Below are positions 57,699 through 64,000 of a stretch of 64,000 bases of DNA, in pieces. Every line of letters starts with the position of its first letter. Positions within the stretch are counted from its first letter, which is position 1. The translations under genes and the position numbers were made by a program. This DNA is from Syntrophotalea carbinolica DSM 2380 (GTDB taxonomy: Bacteria; Desulfobacterota; Desulfuromonadia; Desulfuromonadales; Syntrophotaleaceae): the NCBI RefSeq assembly GCF_000012885.1, contig NC_007498.2:2542001-2606000 (forward strand), given 5' to 3'. The notes beneath the pieces were generated by a model that searched no databases, was not told the DNA's origin, and was given only the letters and a program-made list of their open reading frames with translations.

Positions 57699-59068
57699 GG
57701 CTGTTCCTTGGAAAGATTCCGAAACTCTTGGCACAAAACTTCAAATCGTCCGGAGAAAGCACCCTGCTGGCGGTGGGCGTGTCCGGCCATAAGTACCCGG
57801 GTTCCCCCGGCATCACCCTGCAAACGCAACCAGAGTCGCTGATGGGAAAAATAAAAAGCTGCCAGGGTTCCAACCACCAACAGCAGGCACCCCAACCAGA
57901 CCAGCGGCACCCCAGGATCACGACTGACCTGAAGACCGGTATACCGACACGGCTCGATGGACAGCAACCTAAACACGTACGGCGCCTGAGCTTCCCCCAT
58001 TAACAAGTCGGGATCCTGAAACGCCATGGCACGCCCGCGTTGACCGTCGGGAGAGGTCAGTTCAAGGCCTGCCGCCGGCCCTTTTCCTTCAAAATCGGAA
58101 ATGTAACCGGCAACGGCCAAAGCGGTACCGTCCGGCAACAAAACGGACTGACCGTAAACGACCATCAGATCAAAAGGCTCGCCGCCCCCCCTGGGGGTCA
58201 CGGAAAAACGCAACAGACCGGCATCCGTATCGTAGCCGGACTGATAGAAGGTCAATCCGCGATAACGCAAGGGATGATTAACCCGTACCGGAACCCGCAC
58301 ATGCCCGGGTACCTCTCGCCCGTCTTCAAGAATAGTCAGCAGACTGCGGAATTCACGTGGCTGATAGCCGTTAGCATAATAGTCGATGACAAATTGGTCG
58401 CAGCGCACACTGAACCCCAGCGGCCTCACGCCCTCCCCTCCCACCAAGGGCAGATGAGCGACGGCCTGCCCTTCGGCAATGGTCAGATAACCGCGATAGC
58501 CCCACTTACCGCCAACCACACCGCCGAGCAATATGATCAAAATCGCAAGATGGGTAACGTAGGCACCAAGCCGCGCCCAGGAATGACGTTGAACAAACAA
58601 CCAGACGGTACCATCCTTTTGACTGCGGCGTACTGTGCCGAACCGCCCCCGCAGCACCTCCGACAATCGCCGCGTCACCACCTCGGGACATCGTGAATCC
58701 AACCAGTTGCAGTGCAGGGGACGACTCTGCAGCCAGCGATCCTCAGGCATCAACTGCGGGCAGAAGATCTGCCTCCATACTCCGGGCAGACGATGAACCG
58801 AACAGGCCGAAAGGTTGAGCGCGAACAGCCCCAGCAGTCCGTAAAACCACCAGGAATGATACATGTTATCAAGCTGCAAGATGCGGATAATACGAACGGC
58901 GACAGGGCCAAGGCGCTGATGATATTCAGCAAGGGGAAGGTTCTGCGGCAACAGGGTCCCGAGAACGGAACTGCCGGCCAGCAGGAACAGTGAAACAAGG
59001 GTGAGTTTCAGGGAACGCAGGCCGTTCCACAGGACCACATGCAAGGGTGAGGAAGTTCCGGAAGACAT
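57695..59068 (-). CDS. resB: Cytochrome c biogenesis protein ResB
   Basis: A 457-residue protein of the ResB/Ccs1 family: membrane helices near the N-terminus (LKLTLVSLFLLAGSSVLGTL; SWWFYGLLGLFALNLSACSV), a third near 150-175, a large periplasmic domain, and a last helix (VPLVWLGCLLLVVGTLAAFY). It partners CcsB. The ATG at 59068 follows AGGAG. Presence of system II agrees with a cytochrome-rich deltaproteobacterial lineage. Confidence 0.93.
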   Translation of the reverse strand: MSSGTSSPLHVVLWNGLRSLKLTLVSLFLLAGSSVLGTLLPQNLPLAEYHQRLGPVAVRIIRILQLDNMYHSWWFYGLLGLFALNLSACSVHRLPGVWRQIFCPQLMPEDRWLQSRPLHCNWLDSRCPEVVTRRLSEVLRGRFGTVRRSQKDGTVWLFVQRHSWARLGAYVTHLAILIILLGGVVGGKWGYRGYLTIAEGQAVAHLPLVGGEGVRPLGFSVRCDQFVIDYYANGYQPREFRSLLTILEDGREVPGHVRVPVRVNHPLRYRGLTFYQSGYDTDAGLLRFSVTPRGGGEPFDLMVVYGQSVLLPDGTALAVAGYISDFEGKGPAAGLELTSPDGQRGRAMAFQDPDLLMGEAQAPYVFRLLSIEPCRYTGLQVSRDPGVPLVWLGCLLLVVGTLAAFYFSHQRLWLRLQGDAGGTRVLMAGHAHRQQGAFSGRFEVLCQEFRNLSKEQP

Positions 59069-59173
59069 GATCGCTCCTGTCCTGCGACACGGTAGGTTCG
59101 AAGGGTTGCGCCGGAACCAGGGGGCCGCCATCCGGCTATTACCGCATGGCAGCCCTTCAGACCGGATCGGGTA

Positions 59174-59692
59174 TCAAAACCCGTCGCGCACCAGACGCTC
59201 CTGCAGCGCCTCGGCTTTAGCCTCGACACCGGCAGCGAGTTCCTGTTTGAATGTTTCGAGCTTTTCGATCATAACCGGATCGCTGCCGGCAATGATCTGT
59301 GCGGCAAAAATGCCTGCATTGCGCGCCCCGGCCTTGCCGATGGCCATAGTCGCCACCGGGATGCCGGCAGGCATCTGCACGGTCGCCAGCAGAGCATCAA
59401 GCCCTTTGAGAGCCGAAGCGTCGATCGGCACCCCGATCACCGGCAGCGTCGACTCGGCGGCGACAACGCCGGCCAGATGCGCTGCGGCGCCGGCACCGAC
59501 AATCAGCACCCGCACCCCGCGCTGGCGGGCAGTGCGGGAATATTCGGCCGTACGCTGGGGAGAACGATGCGCGCTTGATACCGTCATCTCAAAAGGGATG
59601 TCAAAACGCTGCAGAGCGCGGGCTGCTTCGACCATGATATCGTAGTCGCTGTCGCTGCCCATGAGGATCCCAACCAGCGGCTTGTCATTCAT
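59174..59692 (-). CDS. purE: N5-carboxyaminoimidazole ribonucleotide mutase
   Basis: A 172-residue class I PurE of purine synthesis. It has VGILMGSDSDYDIM, SAHRSPQRTAEY and the CAIR-binding AGAAAHLAGVVAAEST. It lies just downstream of purD on the same strand, forming a purH-purD-purE set. Confidence 0.96.
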   Translation of the reverse strand: MNDKPLVGILMGSDSDYDIMVEAARALQRFDIPFEMTVSSAHRSPQRTAEYSRTARQRGVRVLIVGAGAAAHLAGVVAAESTLPVIGVPIDASALKGLDALLATVQMPAGIPVATMAIGKAGARNAGIFAAQIIAGSDPVMIEKLETFKQELAAGVEAKAEALQERLVRDGF

Positions 59693-59810
59693 AATAAAGT
59701 CTCCTGCAAACTCATTGATGTAAAAGCTAAAAATTTGGAACCACTGAACTCGAAGCGGCCGTAGGAACTACCGGTCCCATAAAGCGGATTAAAACCGCTC
59801 CTGCTATCGC

Positions 59811-61082
59811 TTACCGGTTCAGCGCCTTGCGACCGATATCGCTTCGATAATGAACATCCTTCCAGTTGATGGTCTTGACTCCCTGGTAGGCGCGCTCGAT
59901 AGCTTCCGCTACGGTGGTGCCGAGCCCGGTCACACCGAGTACGCGCCCCCCGGCGGTAACAATGCTGTCATCCTGCAATGTTGTACCGGCGTGAAATACC
60001 ACCAAATCCTCGATGCCGGCTGCGGCATCAAGCCCATCGATGGCATGCCCCTTGGCATAATCGCCCGGATAGCCTCCTGAAGCCATAACAACGCAGACCG
60101 CGGCCTTGTCATGCCATTCGAGTTCAACACCGGACAGATCGCCGCGCGCACAGGCCAGCAACACCGGAACGATATCCGACTTGAGACGCGCCAGCAGCGG
60201 TTGAGTTTCGGGGTCGCCGAAACGGGCATTGAACTCAAGCACTTTCAGCTCGCCGTCCTTGATCATCAGGCCGGCATACAAAATACTGCTATACGCACAG
60301 CCCTCTGCAGCCATCCCGGCAATGGTCGGTTTGAGTACCTGCTCGATGATTTTATCGTGAATCTCCGGGGTTACCACAGGCGCGGGCGAATAAGCCCCCA
60401 TGCCGCCGGTATTCGGCCCGGTATCGCCGTCGTAGGCCGCTTTGTGATCCTGGGATGAAGCCAACGGCACAATGCGCTCACCATCGGTAAAGGCCAGGAA
60501 GGATGCTTCCTCACCCTCCAGAAACTCTTCGATCACCACACGGGCACCGGCACTGCCGAACGCCCCCTCACACAGAATCGACTCAACCGCGGCAACAGCC
60601 TGCTCCACGGTATCCGCCAGAATAACCCCCTTGCCGGCGGCAAGACCGTCGGCTTTGACCACAATGGGAGCACCCTGCTGTTTAATGAAAGCCACGGCCT
60701 CATCGCAATCGGTAAAAGTACCGTAAGAAGCTGTCGGCACGCCGTATTTGGCCATCAGATCCTTGCAGAAACTCTTGCTCCCCTCGATCTGGGCAGCATC
60801 ACGGGTTGCGCCGAAGATGGTCAGGCCGGCGGCGCGAAACCGATCCACCACCCCCAGGGTCAGAGGCAGCTCCGGACCGACAACGGTCAGGTCGATCTGC
60901 TTTTGTTGAGCAAAAGCGAGCAACCCGTCGATATCATCCACCTTGAGGGAAACACAGGTGGCCTGCCCGGCGATACCGGCATTGCCAGGCGCGCAGAAAA
61001 CTTCCTCAACCAGAGGGGATTGGGCGATCTTCCAGACCATGGCATGTTCACGCCCGCCGCTGCCGATAACCAGAACTTTCAT
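59811..61082 (-). CDS. purD: Phosphoribosylamine--glycine ligase
   Basis: A 423-residue ATP-grasp enzyme making GAR. It has VLVIGSGGREHAMVWKIAQS at the N-terminus, VVGPELPLTLGVVD, PIVVKADGLAAGKGVI and GPNTGGMGAYSPAPV. It lies downstream of purH across a tandem heptamer repeat, which falls in its presumed leader. Confidence 0.97.
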   Translation of the reverse strand: MKVLVIGSGGREHAMVWKIAQSPLVEEVFCAPGNAGIAGQATCVSLKVDDIDGLLAFAQQKQIDLTVVGPELPLTLGVVDRFRAAGLTIFGATRDAAQIEGSKSFCKDLMAKYGVPTASYGTFTDCDEAVAFIKQQGAPIVVKADGLAAGKGVILADTVEQAVAAVESILCEGAFGSAGARVVIEEFLEGEEASFLAFTDGERIVPLASSQDHKAAYDGDTGPNTGGMGAYSPAPVVTPEIHDKIIEQVLKPTIAGMAAEGCAYSSILYAGLMIKDGELKVLEFNARFGDPETQPLLARLKSDIVPVLLACARGDLSGVELEWHDKAAVCVVMASGGYPGDYAKGHAIDGLDAAAGIEDLVVFHAGTTLQDDSIVTAGGRVLGVTGLGTTVAEAIERAYQGVKTINWKDVHYRSDIGRKALNR

Positions 61083-61200
61083 CGTTTTATTTGCCTTTCT
61101 TCACAACCTAATAGGTACTGCCAATGGACAGAGACCACTGCCGGAACCCGTAATCGAGTAATTTGTGATAAGTGACTAGTGATTAGCAACATCAAAAGCA

Positions 61201-61300
61201 CACCAGTCACCAGTCACCAGTCACCAGTCACCAGTCACCAGTCACCAGTCACCAGTCACCAGTCACCAGTCACCAGTCACCAGTCACCAGTCACCAGTCA
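61201..61300. repeat. Heptanucleotide tandem repeat (CACCAGT, about 14.3 copies)
   Basis: An uninterrupted array of CACCAGT (ACTGGTG on the minus strand) spans 100 bp with no mismatch seen. It starts 6 bp after the purH stop and ends about 120 bp before the purD start in the transcribed direction. The flank at 61155-61185 has related degenerate words (GTGATAAGTGACTAGTGATT). The copy number is likely to vary by slippage. Confidence 0.95.
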
Positions 61301-61306
61301 TCGCTT

Positions 61307-62872
61307 TTAATGCCGGAAATGCCGCATCCCGGTAAACACCATGGCGATGCCGTGCTCATCGGCGGCAGCAATGACTTCCTCGTCCCGGATCGATCCGCCC
61401 GGCTGAATAACCGCCTTGATGCCGGCCTTGGCGGCATTGTCGAGTCCGTCACGGAACGGGAAGAACGCATCGGATGCCATCACCGAACCCGGCACTTCCA
61501 ATCCGGCAAGTTCGGCTTTAATGCCGGCAATGCGAGCAGAGTTAACACGACTCATCTGTCCGGCACCGACACCGATAGTCATGCCGTCCTTACCGTAAAC
61601 AATGGCGTTGGATTTGACGAACTTGGCAACACGCCAGGTAAACAGCAGATCCCGCATTTCTTCTTCGGTAGGCACACGCTTGGTCACAGGCTTGATGTCA
61701 CCGCTCAGCAGCAGGTCGGCATCCTGCACCAGCAAACCGCCGTTGACGCGTTTGAAATCGTAACGGGCGCCAGGCTCCTGAGGCCAGTAACCACACTCGA
61801 GCAGGCGAACGTTTTTCTTGGTGGCGACAACGTCGATGGCTTCCGCGGATACCGCGGGAGCAATGATGACCTCGACGAACTGGCGCTCGACGATGGCCTG
61901 GGCTGTCGTGCCGTCCAATTCACGGTTAAAAGCGATGATGCCGCCGAATGCCGATTCGGAATCGGTGGAAAAAGCCCGATTATAGGCTTCGAGCAGATTA
62001 CTTCCGAGGGCTACGCCGCAGGGATTGGCATGCTTGACGATAACGCATGCCGGCCCCTCATTGAATTGCTTGACGCATTCCAGGGCGGCATCGGTATCGG
62101 CGATATTGTTGTAAGACAACTCCTTGCCCTGCAACTGGCGGGAGGTGGAGATACTGGCCTCCTGCACATCGCGTTCGACATAAAAGGCTGCCTTCTGGTG
62201 GGGATTTTCTCCGTAACGCATATCCTGTACTTTTTTAAACTGCACAGTCAAAGTATCGGAGAAATCGGCCAGTTCGTCCCCCATGCGCTGCCCCAGCCAA
62301 TTGGAAATGGCTCCGTCGTAGGCTGCGGTATGCTGGTAGACCTTGACCGCCAGTTTAAAGTTGGTGCCGCGTGAAACCGCCCCGCCGCTGCCCTTCATTT
62401 CCGCCAGAACCTGATCGTAATCGACGTGATCGACAACCACCGTGACGTCGCGATTGTTCTTGGCCGCACTGCGCAGCATGGTCGGCCCGCCGATATCGAT
62501 ATTTTCGATGGCATCTTCCAGCGTACAGTCAGGTTTGGCGACCGTCGCTTCGAAGGGGTAGAGATTGACCACCACCATGTCGATCGGTTCGATGCCGTGC
62601 TCCTTCATCTTGGCCACATGAGCGGGATTTTCACGCATGCCGAGCAGGCCGCCGTGCACCTTGGGGTGCAGCGTTTTGACCCGGCCATCGAGCATCTCGG
62701 GGAAACCGGTATATTCCGAGACATCCTTCACAGCCAGACCTTCTTGCCGCAGCAAAGCAGCGGTGCCGCCTGTCGAGAGGATTTCCACTCCGTAACCCGC
62801 CAGTTCCCTGGCGAATTCGACGATGCCGGTTTTATCCGAAACACTGATCAGCGCACGCTTGATGACGGCCAT
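61307..62872 (-). CDS. purH: Bifunctional AICAR formyltransferase / IMP cyclohydrolase
   Basis: A 521-residue enzyme of the last two steps to IMP. The N-terminal cyclohydrolase (MGS-like, [36 protein letters not shown]) is followed by the transformylase ([40 protein letters not shown]). The ATG at 62872 follows AAAGGA and gives family length; the longer frame starts in non-coding leader. Confidence 0.97.
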   Translation of the reverse strand: MAVIKRALISVSDKTGIVEFARELAGYGVEILSTGGTAALLRQEGLAVKDVSEYTGFPEMLDGRVKTLHPKVHGGLLGMRENPAHVAKMKEHGIEPIDMVVVNLYPFEATVAKPDCTLEDAIENIDIGGPTMLRSAAKNNRDVTVVVDHVDYDQVLAEMKGSGGAVSRGTNFKLAVKVYQHTAAYDGAISNWLGQRMGDELADFSDTLTVQFKKVQDMRYGENPHQKAAFYVERDVQEASISTSRQLQGKELSYNNIADTDAALECVKQFNEGPACVIVKHANPCGVALGSNLLEAYNRAFSTDSESAFGGIIAFNRELDGTTAQAIVERQFVEVIIAPAVSAEAIDVVATKKNVRLLECGYWPQEPGARYDFKRVNGGLLVQDADLLLSGDIKPVTKRVPTEEEMRDLLFTWRVAKFVKSNAIVYGKDGMTIGVGAGQMSRVNSARIAGIKAELAGLEVPGSVMASDAFFPFRDGLDNAAKAGIKAVIQPGGSIRDEEVIAAADEHGIAMVFTGMRHFRH

Positions 62873-62962
62873 ATTTTTATCCTTTCCTGCTGTAAATACA
62901 TTCAGACGTCGTTTCCGACCCAAAGTCCGAAAACGCGTCAACCTTTAGGGTGCAAAAACAAA

Positions 62963-62985
62963 AAAACCGTCATGTTGGCGGTTTT
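62963..62985 (-). terminator. Rho-independent terminator after the ASKHA gene
   Basis: AAAACCGTC and GGCGGTTTT form a nine-pair stem (one G-T) with a five-base loop. On the minus strand it is followed by TTTGTTTTTG. It abuts the stop of the ASKHA gene and separates it from purH. Confidence 0.75.
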
Positions 62986-64000
62986 CTAGAAATCCATAGC
63001 TTTGATGAAAGCCTTCTCGAAGGCTGGGGTTCCCGACAGGGGCAACGCATGCAGCCTCGCAGCCAGTCGATCCACTCTGGCGGGACCCTCCGCTTCGCAC
63101 AGCAACCGTCCGACTCCCGCCAGCACACCGGCCTCCGCAAAGCGTACCTTATCTACCATGTTTTCCGGGAGCAAGGCAACCCTTTTCAAAACCTGTCGGG
63201 ACAAGGAAAAACCAAAGGCGCCGGTCAACGTTACCGGCCCCACGGAGGCGGCATCCAGACCCGCGCGTTGCAATAAACATTCGATGCCGGCCAACACCGC
63301 GGCCTTGGCCAGTTGGAAATGCCGCACATCCTGCTGGGTCAGCAGCAGATCGGCTGCCGCATCGCGATAAAGACGCAGGGCCCTGCCTTGCGGCGTCTGC
63401 ACAATATATCGGGAGAGATTGGTGGGCACCTCGAGAGGATCGACGATCGTTCCGTGGCGATCGACAAGCCCACCATCAAGAGCTGCCGCCAGCACCGCGG
63501 CCAGCCCGCTACCGCAAAGGCCCTGCGGTGTTCCTCCTCCGATGACAATCAGGTGCAGGGTATCGTCGACGATACGGACATCACTGATAGCGCCAGCCTT
63601 TGCAACCATGCCGCAGGAAATATCCCCGCCTTCAAAAGCCGGGCCGGCAGCCACGGAGGTTACTCGCCATTGCCCTCCTGCATACAAAGCCATTTCACCG
63701 TTGGTACCCGCATCGAGGAAAAAACTGTTTTCCGTCACCTCGTGCTGAGCAAAGAGAAAGGCCACGAGATCGCCGCCGACATAACCGCTGACCAGGGGAA
63801 AAAGATACAGAGGAACAGGTAAGCCCAGATCGACTTCTTCGGAGGACAGATAGACAGCCTCGCGCCGTGAAGGGCGATGGGGAGGAAACAGAATGGATCT
63901 CACCGGCAGACGCCGAAGCAGATAAACCATCCCAGGATTGCCGGCGGCGCCGGCCGCGCCGATATCGGCACAGCGCAACCCTGCCTGGCGCAGCAACGCA
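62986..64000 (-). CDS. ASKHA-domain protein (DUF4445, corrinoid-activator-like), 5' end outside window
   Basis: The frame is open through the right edge, so only about 338 C-terminal residues are visible. They resemble the ASKHA ATPase part of RACo/RamA-type proteins: DAGTNGEMALYAGG (phosphate 1 loop), GPAFEGGDISCGMVAKAGA, GGGTPQGLCGSGLAAVLAA, VTLTGAFGFSL. Full-length members carry an N-terminal 2Fe-2S ferredoxin domain and reactivate corrinoid methyltransferases by reduction. No corrinoid protein lies inside the window, so the partner is unknown. Confidence 0.82.
   Translation of the reverse strand, partial: ALLRQAGLRCADIGAAGAAGNPGMVYLLRRLPVRSILFPPHRPSRREAVYLSSEEVDLGLPVPLYLFPLVSGYVGGDLVAFLFAQHEVTENSFFLDAGTNGEMALYAGGQWRVTSVAAGPAFEGGDISCGMVAKAGAISDVRIVDDTLHLIVIGGGTPQGLCGSGLAAVLAAALDGGLVDRHGTIVDPLEVPTNLSRYIVQTPQGRALRLYRDAAADLLLTQQDVRHFQLAKAAVLAGIECLLQRAGLDAASVGPVTLTGAFGFSLSRQVLKRVALLPENMVDKVRFAEAGVLAGVGRLLCEAEGPARVDRLAARLHALPLSGTPAFEKAFIKAMDF

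Noticed and set aside
61201-61300. CRISPR array
   Set aside because: The unit is a 7-bp perfect tandem repeat with no spacers, and no cas genes are present.

Overview
The window looks like a chromosome segment of an anaerobic deltaproteobacterium of the Desulfuromonadales, most like Pelobacter/Syntrophotalea. This is inferred from gene order and protein character: a complete dcw cluster, a Geobacter-like ffh-rpsP-khpA-rimM-trmD-rplS-rnhB order, system II cytochrome c biogenesis, and an OYE/Fe-S enoate reductase. No rRNA, tRNA or CRISPR array was recognised.

Positions 1-22.5 kb form an accessory region that appears devoted to hydroaromatic acids (quinate, shikimate, 3-dehydroshikimate). The plus strand carries the end of a LysR regulator, a type II 3-dehydroquinate dehydratase (aroQ), a zinc alcohol dehydrogenase, an MFS transporter and two tandem MerR-type regulators. 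The minus strand, read from about 20.4 kb down to 8.2 kb, carries an enoate reductase, a shikimate dehydrogenase (aroE), a xylose-isomerase-like TIM-barrel protein, an MFS transporter, a type I dehydroquinate dehydratase (aroD), a porin-like protein, two further exported proteins and a second MFS transporter. Together these could take up a hydroaromatic acid across both membranes, interconvert quinate, dehydroquinate, dehydroshikimate and shikimate, and either aromatise or reduce the product. The intergenic spaces are long, AT-rich and structured: a repeated AAG-N3-CTT dyad, several strong hairpins, and a 135-nt rod-like fold followed by a terminator. Two apparently identical IS481-family copies in opposite orientation lie at 1.66-2.74 kb and 21.15-22.23 kb, each with its own 6-bp target duplication.

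Positions 22.6-42.9 kb hold a radical SAM gene and then the division and cell wall cluster on the minus strand, transcribed mraZ-rsmH-ftsL-ftsI-murE-murF-mraY-murD-ftsW-murG-murC-murB-ddl-ftsQ-ftsA-ftsZ. A near-consensus sigma70 promoter precedes mraZ and a strong hairpin follows ftsZ. Several junctions overlap.

Positions 43-64 kb are housekeeping: a CNNM/CBS membrane protein, ligA-acyP on the plus strand, then on the minus strand rsmI, nadE, yraN, rnhB, rplS, an RNA methyltransferase, trmD, rimM, khpA, rpsP and ffh. A DciA-like gene follows on the plus strand, then trmN6, ccsB, resB, purE, purD, purH and the 3' part of an ASKHA-domain (DUF4445) gene on the minus strand. A 7-bp tandem repeat of about 14 units separates purH from purD.
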